A stretch of 28,342 bases of DNA from a virus. The notes under the pieces are model-generated. The model was not told where the DNA came from. It saw nothing but the letters and a program-made list of their open reading frames with translations, and made no database searches. Where the stretch lies: positions 1-28,342 of the IMG/VR virus record IMGVR_UViG_3300042691_026406, one strand, 5' to 3'. This document shows positions 1-5,842 of the stretch, piece after piece; the first letter of the stretch is position 1; every line of letters begins with the position of its first letter. The position numbers and the translations under genes were made by a program.

Positions 1-782
1 CTACTACCACCACTCAAGAATTTTACGATGGTCAGTGGGTGACTATCAAAGCTGGTTTTATTGATTTTCCTAGCCTTGCTGCTTGCATTGAATACTTAGT
101 CACGCGCTGGTACAAAGACTATCGTCAATTCAAGGGCATTAATCATGCTCCCAATCGTTACGCTGCGGCACGAATGCTCAAGGAGCAAAGCTATGCCACT
201 GATCCAGCGTATCCAGCAAAGCTGTCTAAGCTCATGAAAGAATATGCTCCTGAGAGCACTGCTGTTACTATGATCGGCCCCAAGAAACGTCCGCAAGATT
301 TTGGCTTCAAGAAAGGCGATTCGCATTTGATTGTGAATGATGCCGTTGAGACCATGAAAGCTTTCTCTTTTGAAGGGAAGCTTCTATGGGAAATCCCTTG
401 TCTTGCTCGCGGACAATATAGTGATTTTGAATGGAAGATCACAAATTCTGACACTCCTGTAGGTCTGTACAAGATCGGCGCCATCTACAAAGACTACGAA
501 CGAGTGAGTGATAAGCCTGCTTATGATCGCACGCTCATGGCTTATGGCTGGTACAGCTTTGACATGGTGGAACTAGAGAATCAAGAAGCAGGCAATGGGC
601 GAGCCGGAATTATGGCCCATGGCGGCGGCAGTGCAAATGGTTGGCCTGGTGCATGGGCGCCCAAACAGCCCCTCGTCCCCACTCATGGCTGCATTCGCTG
701 TCACAATATTGACCTTCGCGATAAAATTCTTCCGCTCTCTAAAACTGGCACAATCTTTATTTCAGTTTTTCAGGAAGGCTGA
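1..782 (+). CDS. Glucosaminidase-like / L,D-transpeptidase (YkuD) cell-wall enzyme, 5' partial
   Basis: The frame is open to the left window edge, so the GTG at 39 is probably an internal codon and the true N-terminus lies outside. Counting residues from that GTG, positions 1-70 look like the C-terminal half of a FlgJ/GH73 glucosaminidase: an aromatic 'F-x-D-F-x-S' strand, then helices, then the hallmark 'YATDPAYPAKLSKLM'. Residues ~95-245 form a YkuD domain with His194-Gly and the catalytic 'THGCIRC' motif (His216, Cys218, Arg220). YkuD enzymes act on peptidoglycan stem peptides, and GH73 enzymes cut the glycan strand. In a phage the pair suggests host wall degradation at lysis or wall remodelling. 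No signal peptide can be judged because the start is missing. Its stop overlaps the next start (TGATG). The YkuD call is strong. The GH73 call rests on its non-catalytic half, since the catalytic Glu would lie upstream of the window. Confidence 0.82.
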   Translation, partial: TTTTQEFYDGQWVTIKAGFIDFPSLAACIEYLVTRWYKDYRQFKGINHAPNRYAAARMLKEQSYATDPAYPAKLSKLMKEYAPESTAVTMIGPKKRPQDFGFKKGDSHLIVNDAVETMKAFSFEGKLLWEIPCLARGQYSDFEWKITNSDTPVGLYKIGAIYKDYERVSDKPAYDRTLMAYGWYSFDMVELENQEAGNGRAGIMAHGGGSANGWPGAWAPKQPLVPTHGCIRCHNIDLRDKILPLSKTGTIFISVFQEG

Positions 783-1189
783 TGAATTGGCAATCCTGGT
801 TTAATGCTCTTTGCTACGAACTAGGCCTATGGGCCGCCTCAAAGCGGCCTTCTCTTGCTTTGCAGCCATGGTTCAAAATGCTCATGGCCCATTGCAGGCT
901 TGATTGGGCAGAATGGAAAACCAAGGGCGTCATGCAGCAAGTTGATCAGCAAGCAAAAACGCTGGTTAAACAATGGGAAAAGGAAGAGCGAGAATCAAAA
1001 GCTAATGCCCTTGCATGGGAAGCTCATAAACTCTTTCCTGATGCCAAGGTGACGCCCCTGCCTAATGCCATTGTCCCATCAGTGCTCATTGAAACGGCCC
1101 CACCAGCAGATGCCAGTGAGGCCATAAAAGCTCTTGGTTTTGGAGAGCTACGAATTACTTATCAACTTCCAAGCAAAGAAGAGCCCTGA
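782..1189 (+). CDS. Small protein of unknown function, translationally coupled to the wall enzyme
   Basis: This 135-residue protein starts at an ATG that shares bases with the stop of the upstream wall enzyme gene (TGATG), so the two are probably co-translated. The N-terminal third is rich in Trp and aromatic residues (MNWQSWFNALCYELGLW). Residues ~50-90 are charged and likely helical, possibly a coiled coil (WEKEERESKANALAWEAHK). The C-terminal part is proline-rich and ends in a short beta-like stretch. No signal peptide or convincing transmembrane helix is visible, so I do not call it a holin or spanin, although its place beside a lysin-like gene makes a lysis role possible. Its last 35 bases overlap the end of a minus-strand gene running towards it. 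Family not recognised. Confidence 0.7.
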   Translation: MNWQSWFNALCYELGLWAASKRPSLALQPWFKMLMAHCRLDWAEWKTKGVMQQVDQQAKTLVKQWEKEERESKANALAWEAHKLFPDAKVTPLPNAIVPSVLIETAPPADASEAIKALGFGELRITYQLPSKEEP

Positions 1190-1367
1190 GGCGCTTCCAC
1201 TTGGCAAGCTCCTTTTCGTGATAGTCCTCCCAAGAGGCAATGGCTTCGCCAAGAGCCCTGCAAGCCATAACAGGATCGTCGTCCGTCAGTAGCTCGGCAA
1301 GAATGTCTGAAAGATGCTCAGTTTGCTGCTTGTACCAATCGCTCTCTGCAATAAAAGGAAAAGCCAT
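1155..1367 (-). CDS. Small acidic helical protein, last gene of the minus-strand block
   Basis: This 70-residue protein starts with ATG and is predicted to be almost entirely helical, with an acidic middle (LTDDDP) and a Trp/Lys-rich amphipathic end (YHEKELAKWKRLRALL). It follows the 278-residue structural gene with a gap of about 30 bases and no strong Shine-Dalgarno sequence. It vaguely resembles small conserved proteins near structural genes in marine and freshwater cyanophages, but that is from memory. It reads as a real protein and not a shadow, because its composition is balanced and the antisense frame is free of the Ser/Thr/Gly bias seen in the fibres. It overlaps the plus-strand gene end by 35 bases, tail to tail. 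Function unknown. Confidence 0.65.
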   Translation of the reverse strand: MAFPFIAESDWYKQQTEHLSDILAELLTDDDPVMACRALGEAIASWEDYHEKELAKWKRLRALLCLEVDK

Positions 1368-1398
1368 GAGAACTAGAAATGCTCTTGCATGCTAGGCG

Positions 1399-2235
1399 TT
1401 ACGCCCATGGACCAACTGACACGTTGCTTCCAGCAGTCCCAATGGGCCAAATGCTAATGAAAGATCCAGCAAGAGTGCTATAAGCGCCTCCTGGAGCAGC
1501 AGATAGCTTGTATTGAGGATTAAAAGTGCCTGCAGCATTCACGCTAAACGTACCATTAAAATTGCCCGTTTGAGTACGCACAGATCCTGCAATGTTGTTT
1601 ATGTAATTTATCAAGGCTGTTCCCGTGTGGATTCCGTAGTTCCAAGCACTAGTTGTCAAGGAACTTGTAGTGGAAGGGGCGGCTTGGTGATTAGAATACA
1701 TGCCCTGTATATGAATATTATTAAAAGTGGCAGTGCCACCATCAAAGCTAAAACCAACGGAATGAGAAGTGGTCCCTGCAGTTTTAGCTAATGTAAATAC
1801 CATTTGCATGGCGTAAATTGTATTGGCCTGCAAAGATACTCCCACACCAAATAAACTTTGTGAAGCTGTGCTATTAGCGCCTGCAAGGTCAGCATTTAGC
1901 CGATAAACCATGACGGAAGGGGATATCCCTCTTCCTGCCGGTGTACTATAAAAAGTTGTGCCGTCGTATTCAATTACGCCAGAGGCGGCAGTTGTCAAAT
2001 TAGTGCCTGCCTGAAATGACAAAGGGGCCAATGATGTAGTGCCAGATGCGACTATCAATCCGCTAGTTAAAGTGCCGCCAGTAAAAGATCCGCCAATAGC
2101 AACCATTGCGCCAGCGGAATTTTTCACATAAAGCGTTCCTGCATTTTTATCCCAAGCGGGTTCACCAGTGTCGAAATCGGATCCATTGGGCACTGTCGTG
2201 CCATTACGAAGAATGATTTTGTTTTGACGAGGCAT
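1399..2235 (-). CDS. Putative receptor-contacting structural protein (short fibre or adhesin)
   Basis: This 278-residue protein begins 'MPRQNKIILRNGTTVP', followed by a 'FDTGEPAWDKNAGTLYVKNSAG' type region (residues ~20-45). That opening is common in phage fibres and adhesins that trimerise on a virion anchor. The remaining ~200 residues are Gly/Ser/Thr/Ala-rich beta-type sequence with scattered aromatic residues (YSNHQAAP, WNYGIHTG, ISIWPIG) and look like a compact C-terminal head domain. It is translationally coupled to the 359-residue fibre upstream: the start is two codons past that gene's stop, and the Shine-Dalgarno sequence lies inside that gene's last codons. As the last large protein of the cluster it could form the distal tip. 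Structural role fairly sure; receptor binding inferred. Confidence 0.68.
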   Translation of the reverse strand: MPRQNKIILRNGTTVPNGSDFDTGEPAWDKNAGTLYVKNSAGAMVAIGGSFTGGTLTSGLIVASGTTSLAPLSFQAGTNLTTAASGVIEYDGTTFYSTPAGRGISPSVMVYRLNADLAGANSTASQSLFGVGVSLQANTIYAMQMVFTLAKTAGTTSHSVGFSFDGGTATFNNIHIQGMYSNHQAAPSTTSSLTTSAWNYGIHTGTALINYINNIAGSVRTQTGNFNGTFSVNAAGTFNPQYKLSAAPGGAYSTLAGSFISIWPIGTAGSNVSVGPWA

Positions 2236-3315
2236 CTAAAAGGTTCCTCCATCCACAGTGCTATTTGTATCAAGATAGTCGGTTCCTGCAATAGCGGCAG
2301 TAAACGCAGACGCACCATTGCCCTTCAAGATGCCAGTCAGTGTTGTTGCTCCTGTGCCACCATCAGCAACGGCTAACGTGCCAGTGATACTAGAAGCACC
2401 AAGATCAAGCGCAAGCTCTGTGCTTTCAATGACCAAGCCACCATTGGCTTTTAAGTCAACTGATAATGTGCCTCCAGCAAGATCAAGGCCATCGCCAGCA
2501 GCAAAGCTTACGCCAGTAGATTCAATGGTGATACTGCCATTTCCATTTGTAATTGAAATGCCACTACCAGCAGTTAGCGTGGCTTTTGTAAGCGTATTGC
2601 CAGTGGAATTGCCAATCAATAATTGACCGTCTGTATAGCTCGATTGCCCCGTGCCGCCTTTGTCCACTGCAATGATTGATGCAGACCATACGCCGGAAGT
2701 GAGAGTGCCAACGCTTGTCAAGCTAGAGGAAACAACGCCACTACCCAGTGCGTTGCCGCTCAAAACATTATTGCCATTGATGAAATAAGACTTGCCACTA
2801 GCAACTGCAATGTGCTCGCTGCTCGTCCAAGAGTCAGTGGCGTTAAGCCAATAAATAGTCTTATCAGTGTCTCCTTTAAGGAGAATACCTCCTCCGTCTG
2901 CCGTAGTATCAGTGGGGCTTGCAACACTGCCTAGCTCAATGTTTTTGTCATCGACAGTAACAGTGGTGCTATTGACAGTCGTAGTCGTGCCGTTAATGGT
3001 AAGATTTCCGCCAACTGTGACATTGCCAGTGGTGCTAAAGCCGTCAATTGTGGCACCGCTCATTGTTAGCGTGCCAGTAAAAGTTTTATTGCCGCTGATT
3101 GTTTGTGAGCCAGTAAGATTTACAAACGCACCATCCCCACCAATAGCAACAACTTGCGTGGCGCTTCCACCAGCGCCGCCAGTGCCGTAACCATAGTAAA
3201 GAATGCCATTTCCAGCATCGCTTTCGTTATAGGCAAGTTCAGCATTGGCCAAGCTCGCTGGCGCACCAGTGCTACCTCCAGAGGCTCTGCGCTTAATGCG
3301 AATAATATTGGCCAT
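2236..3315 (-). CDS. Repetitive tail fibre / structural protein
   Basis: This 359-residue protein starts 'MANIIRIKRRASGGSTGAPASLANAELAYNE', a virion-attachment style N-terminus found in many phage fibres. The middle is repetitive beta structure with motifs such as 'GNKTFTGTLTMSGATIDG', 'GGNLTINGTTTTVNSTTV' and two 'GGTG' units (VDKGGTGQSSY, VADGGTGATTL). It ends in 'STVDGGTF'. The ATG overlaps the upstream stop by one base (TAATG) and is preceded by a good GGAGGT at 3324-3329. Its own last codons carry the Shine-Dalgarno sequence for the next gene. It probably forms a shaft between the small 100-residue protein and the 278-residue downstream protein. No enzymatic domain is visible. Confidence 0.75.
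   Translation of the reverse strand: MANIIRIKRRASGGSTGAPASLANAELAYNESDAGNGILYYGYGTGGAGGSATQVVAIGGDGAFVNLTGSQTISGNKTFTGTLTMSGATIDGFSTTGNVTVGGNLTINGTTTTVNSTTVTVDDKNIELGSVASPTDTTADGGGILLKGDTDKTIYWLNATDSWTSSEHIAVASGKSYFINGNNVLSGNALGSGVVSSSLTSVGTLTSGVWSASIIAVDKGGTGQSSYTDGQLLIGNSTGNTLTKATLTAGSGISITNGNGSITIESTGVSFAAGDGLDLAGGTLSVDLKANGGLVIESTELALDLGASSITGTLAVADGGTGATTLTGILKGNGASAFTAAIAGTDYLDTNSTVDGGTF
2246..2250 (-). promoter_or_regulatory. Ribosome binding site inside the 'DGGTF' codons
   Basis: GGAGG lies in the Gly-Gly codons near the end of the 359-residue fibre gene, 10 bases before the ATG at 2235. It fixes that start and couples the two genes. Confidence 0.75.
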
Positions 3316-3617
3316 TAGAAATTACCTCCGTCAGTAAGAAGAGTGGTAGTAATTGTTGCGTCTGCTTTAAACTTTGCAGCAGCGGCATCGTAATAGACCA
3401 CACTTCCATCAATCTTAGCGGTTTCGTCTAAATTAATTCCTTTTTCGCCTTGAGGGCCAACAGCCCCTTGCGGACCATTGGCAAAAAAATCAAGCCTTGG
3501 CGATGGTGGAGGGGCCTGTATTTCTATTGCATTATTTTCTTCGTTGATAACAACAATAGAATCCTCTGCCTCCGTAATTGAGACAATGGAAGGAGACTGT
3601 TGTATAACGACTGTCAT
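3315..3617 (-). CDS. Small fibre-associated protein with a short collagen-like segment
   Basis: This 100-residue protein has an N-terminal beta-rich region (residues 1-38, alternating Val/Ile with acidic residues), a proline stretch (APPPSP), a short Gly-X-Y collagen-like run (GPQGAVGPQGEKG, residues ~48-60), and a C-terminal part ending 'LLTDGGNF'. Collagen-like segments commonly trimerise phage fibre parts, so it may be an adaptor or collar between the Ig-like protein upstream and the fibre downstream. Its start overlaps the previous stop (ATGA), and its stop overlaps the next start (TAATG). The sequence GGAGGT that encodes its penultimate Gly-Gly serves as ribosome binding site for the next gene. 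Confidence 0.68.
   Translation of the reverse strand: MTVVIQQSPSIVSITEAEDSIVVINEENNAIEIQAPPPSPRLDFFANGPQGAVGPQGEKGINLDETAKIDGSVVYYDAAAAKFKADATITTTLLTDGGNF
3324..3329 (-). promoter_or_regulatory. Ribosome binding site inside the 'DGGNF' codons
   Basis: GGAGGT encodes the Gly-Gly just before the end of the 100-residue protein and lies 8 bases before the ATG at 3315, which it fixes as the start of the 359-residue gene. Confidence 0.8.
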
Positions 3618-3952
3618 TTGAAACTCAAGCCAAGATTGATGAAGGCATTGCCTTCTACAAGATAATACTTGCTATTGTCAGGCTCTGTAATCAAAACGTC
3701 ATATTGTCCTTGTTCAGTGATGCCGCTGGTGCCAGATGCTTCAAGGCGAAGCTTGAAGATGCCACTCGCTTGACTTACATACGTTACGGCAAAATCAGCA
3801 AGCTTATTGCTGCCTAGCCGATCATATAGCTTAGATGCTACGGTGTACCCGCTCATATTAACGGGCACACCAGAAGCGTCTTTATATTGCAACTGCAGCT
3901 CGAACGTTGCGCCTTGATAAATCGTAATATCGTGCTTACCTGGCGTAATCAT
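3614..3952 (-). CDS. Ig-like / baseplate-upper-protein-like small structural protein
   Basis: This 112-residue, all-beta protein has the pattern 'KHDITIYQGATFELQLQY', then 'GVPVNMSGYTVASKLYD', then 'GQYDVLITEPDNSKYYLVEG'. It resembles the N-terminal Ig-like or BppU-like domain often found in phage baseplate or fibre-attachment proteins. No further domain is present, so it may be a stand-alone adaptor that links fibres to the tail. It follows the 407-residue structural protein with a gap of ~29 bases that holds a TACAAT box, and it overlaps the next gene by four bases (ATGA). The fold assignment is by pattern only. Confidence 0.65.
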   Translation of the reverse strand: MITPGKHDITIYQGATFELQLQYKDASGVPVNMSGYTVASKLYDRLGSNKLADFAVTYVSQASGIFKLRLEASGTSGITEQGQYDVLITEPDNSKYYLVEGNAFINLGLSFK

Positions 3953-3969
3953 GATGAGCTTTTTCTTTT

Positions 3970-3975
3970 ATTGTA
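3970..3975 (-). promoter_or_regulatory. Candidate -10 box (TACAAT)
   Basis: On the minus strand TACAAT lies 17 bases before the ATG at 3952, in the only untranslated gap of this cluster. A second TACAAT stands at 5226-5231, 20 bases before the ATG at 5205. No convincing -35 box is seen in either case, so the promoter call is weak. Confidence 0.25.
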
Positions 3976-3981
3976 AACGAA

Positions 3982-5205
3982 TTAAGTGATTTCCACCCAG
4001 CCGATCATGCCAAGAGCTTTAGCGCTGACTGCACTATCGACGGTCAAGATAAGAGTGTCGCTTTCACCAGAGGCATTTTGCCCCAAGGCAAGACGAATGG
4101 CCACTGCAATGTCGTAATTATTCGCACTGCCTTGACTGACAAAGCCTGCGTCAACCACTGTGCCGCCTGTTGCAGTGCCACTAGTTGTCACCTCCACATT
4201 GCCCCTTTGATTGTCCGCAGCACTCCAGGTGACGTCACTTAGCGTTGGATTTAAACGCAAGCGCCACAACACCACATCGCTAGAAGCAGTGGCAGTGGAA
4301 ATCCTTACGGGAAGAATGACATTACCAGTGCGACCACTTGCCATGCGAATGCCAGCAGTGATGCGTTCGCCAGATGTGTTTGGAACAGAATTCAGATCGT
4401 GATTCACTGAATACACGGCACCATCTGGCTCATATCCCCCCTCACTAAGAATGCTGCTGCAAATTTGCTTCATGGTGCGTCCTGAAGCTTGAGCAGAGGC
4501 ATTATGAATGCGATAGGACAATGGCAAAATAGCCGTTGTCATATATGCACTAGTCAATGTGTTGTAATGATTAAATTCATGGCAATAAATGATCTCGCCA
4601 TTAACGACAAAACCAGTCCTCACTCGCCCCACGCCAAGCCATTCAAGATCGGCAGTGAAAATTTGAGCTTTAGAGAAGTCGAGCGAATCAAGAGTGTTAA
4701 TGTTCCACGCTGATTGATCAACTACATTTTCAACAACTGCGCCAGATGTGAAGCTTCTGACGACCATTTGCAACGTAGTGCCACTTGCCCTAATCATCAC
4801 TCCATTCTGATCATCAAAGAAGCCCACTTCTTGAATAAGGCCTGCTGTTGGCGTGGTACCAGCAAAGCTTTGCATGATCATCATGCTCTTTCCTGGTTGG
4901 TACGGGAAGTATTGCTTGGTTCTACGCAGCACTGTATCGCCAGACGCAGTGGTAGTCGTCAAGGCAGTGCTGCTTTCGTTTGTTAAATATGTGACAACGC
5001 CTCCATTAGAAATACGATCAAACCATTGATCAGCACGCTTGTTGTAACGCATCGTGCTATCAAAAAGCGTATAGGGAGCGCTCGTGCGAGCACGCCCAAA
5101 AGCATCAACTGCTCCGCTATCTGGGCCAGTCTTCAAGATTTGCCCGCGATAATCAGCCTCAATGTGAGTTTCAAACTGTTCGCCCCCAGCAATTATTTGT
5201 CCCAT
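3982..5205 (-). CDS. Conserved phage structural protein, probable tail or fibre component
   Basis: I choose the ATG at 5205 (407 residues, 'MGQIIAGGEQFETHIEADYRG') over an upstream TTG at 5238, because the 'MGQII' start matches the usual N-terminus of this family and the TTG lies next to a terminator. Recognisable conserved stretches are 'VDAFGRARTSAPYTLFDS', 'QYFPYQPGKSMMIMQSF', 'LEWLGVGRVRTGFVVNGEI', 'CHEFNHYNTL' and 'ICSSILSEGGYEP'. I know this pattern from structural proteins of cyanophages and other aquatic phages, where it is often labelled a virion or tail protein of unknown function. It is the first gene after the terminator at 5236-5263, so it probably has its own promoter. Structural role likely; exact position in the virion unknown. 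Confidence 0.75.
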   Translation of the reverse strand: MGQIIAGGEQFETHIEADYRGQILKTGPDSGAVDAFGRARTSAPYTLFDSTMRYNKRADQWFDRISNGGVVTYLTNESSTALTTTTASGDTVLRRTKQYFPYQPGKSMMIMQSFAGTTPTAGLIQEVGFFDDQNGVMIRASGTTLQMVVRSFTSGAVVENVVDQSAWNINTLDSLDFSKAQIFTADLEWLGVGRVRTGFVVNGEIIYCHEFNHYNTLTSAYMTTAILPLSYRIHNASAQASGRTMKQICSSILSEGGYEPDGAVYSVNHDLNSVPNTSGERITAGIRMASGRTGNVILPVRISTATASSDVVLWRLRLNPTLSDVTWSAADNQRGNVEVTTSGTATGGTVVDAGFVSQGSANNYDIAVAIRLALGQNASGESDTLILTVDSAVSAKALGMIGWVEIT

Positions 5206-5225
5206 GGAAAAGAATGCTTTCTTCC

Positions 5226-5231
5226 ATTGTA
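5226..5231 (-). promoter_or_regulatory. Candidate -10 box (TACAAT)
   Basis: On the minus strand TACAAT occurs directly after the terminator U-tract at 5236-5243 and 20 bases before the preferred ATG at 5205. A promoter is expected here because the preceding unit ends in an intrinsic terminator. No -35 match is visible. Confidence 0.3.
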
Positions 5232-5235
5232 CTAG

Positions 5236-5263
5236 CAAAAGAAAAGAGGCCTTTCGGCCTCTT
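5236..5263 (-). terminator. Intrinsic terminator after the 43-residue gene
   Basis: On the minus strand a perfect 8-bp stem (AAGAGGCC at 5256-5263 with GGCCTCTT at 5244-5251) closes a GAAA tetraloop and is followed by TTTCTTTTG. It begins two bases after the stop codon of the 43-residue gene, so it ends that transcription unit. Confidence 0.88.
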
Positions 5264-5265
5264 GA

Positions 5266-5397
5266 TTATTTGCCTTGTCCTCGCGGAAGCTTTCGCCCGT
5301 GCGAAGCTTTACTATTTGCTCCATTGCCTTGGCGCGTCTTCTTACGACGATTAGGAGAATGAAGCTTTTGCCCGTTAATGGTTTTACTTGATGCCAT
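5266..5397 (-). CDS. 43-residue highly basic protein
   Basis: Translation from the ATG at 5397 gives 43 residues. It opens 'MASSKTINGQKLHSPNRRKK' and ends 'GRKLPRGQGK', with about 13 Lys/Arg residues and no acidic residue. Three facts support a real gene: its ATG overlaps the stop of the 103-residue gene by one base (TGATG); the frame runs to a TAA that is followed at once by a strong terminator; and the neighbouring minus-strand genes are packed the same way. Its charge suggests nucleic acid or capsid-lumen binding, but that is inference. The 'RRKKTRQGNG...RGQGK' pattern recalls small basic proteins in cyanophage genomes, from memory only. Confidence 0.75.
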   Translation of the reverse strand: MASSKTINGQKLHSPNRRKKTRQGNGANSKASHGRKLPRGQGK

Positions 5398-5708
5398 CAG
5401 GACCAGGGCAGGCCAGTGCCAGTGGTGGGAGTGCGCTGTTGTTCGATTTGTGCGGCGAGAGCAGCTTCAATTTCTGCCACTTTCTCAGCGCCAAACTTTT
5501 CCTTCACCCAGCCAGTGACAATTTCAGGCGTGAGTTGTGCGTAAGGAATGGCATCATCTTCGTCAGGAGCTTCGAGACCAAGACTGCCATAGGCCGAGCC
5601 GGCATAGGTGCCATCATCAGCGGAAATTGTATAGTGAACCGTGTAGACGATTCCATCAGCAAGTTGGCGCTCAAGATTAGCGACGCCCCATTGGTAAGTG
5701 ATTGCCAT
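5397..5708 (-). CDS. Conserved cyanophage small protein (DUF7936-like)
   Basis: This 103-residue protein has the pattern 'W-x-V-x-NLER-x(3)-DG-x-VYTVHY-x-I-S-A-DDGTY-x-GSAYGS', then an acidic segment (LEAPDEDD), 'PYAQLTPEIVTGWVKEKFG', a helix, and a terminal 'TGLPW'. I associate this pattern with a small conserved family of unknown function in cyanophages (I believe DUF7936; not checked). It looks like a compact beta sheet followed by helices. It is the first of two genes in a unit bounded by terminators at 5744-5773 and 5236-5263, and it overlaps the 43-residue gene (TGATG). The Shine-Dalgarno sequence is poor. Real gene: high confidence. Function: unknown. Confidence 0.8.
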   Translation of the reverse strand: MAITYQWGVANLERQLADGIVYTVHYTISADDGTYAGSAYGSLGLEAPDEDDAIPYAQLTPEIVTGWVKEKFGAEKVAEIEAALAAQIEQQRTPTTGTGLPWS

Positions 5709-5743
5709 GATTAAAAAGAATGGTCTTTGCTAGTTTAACAATG

Positions 5744-5773
5744 GAAAAGAAAGCGGCTTCTTCGGGAAACCGC
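5744..5773 (-). terminator. Intrinsic terminator after the 1153-residue fibre gene
   Basis: On the minus strand an 8-bp stem (GCGGTTTC at 5766-5773 with GAAGCCGC at 5753-5760, one G-U pair) closes a five-base loop and is followed by TTTCTTTTC. It lies about 70 bases after the fibre stop codon, beyond a second hairpin at 5798-5830. Confidence 0.83.
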
Positions 5774-5797
5774 CAAGTAGAGAAGAGTCAAAGACTG

Positions 5798-5830
5798 CTG
5801 GGTCTAGCTGGTATGAGTAGCCAGACCCAG
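5798..5830 (-). other. Long hairpin in the 3' untranslated region of the fibre gene
   Basis: A perfect 8-bp inverted repeat (CTGGGTCT / AGACCCAG) continues past one mismatch with three more pairs (GCT/AGC) around a nine-base loop. No T-tract follows on either strand, so it does not look like a terminator itself. It stands between the fibre stop codon and the real terminator and could protect the transcript 3' end from exonucleases. Confidence 0.6.
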
Positions 5831-5842
5831 AGGAGAAGGGGT

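Noticed and set aside
1395-1405. Palindrome GGCGT-T-ACGCC at the end of the 278-residue gene
   Set aside because: The loop would be one base, so no hairpin can form, and it is too short to call an operator.
2318-3190. Long plus-strand open frames opposite the fibre genes (also 9366-9770, 11406-11861, 11895-12473)
   Set aside because: They mirror Ser/Thr/Gly/Ala-rich fibre codons, whose complements rarely give stops. Their Pro/Val/Ser-rich products have no recognisable domains or ribosome binding sites.
3470-3510. Collagen-like gene of host origin
   Set aside because: The Gly-X-Y run is only about four triplets long inside a small phage protein; such segments are common in phage fibres.
5206-5238. 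TTG start at 5238 for the 407-residue structural protein
   Set aside because: It would add 11 residues next to a terminator U-tract. The ATG at 5205 matches the usual start of this kind of protein.
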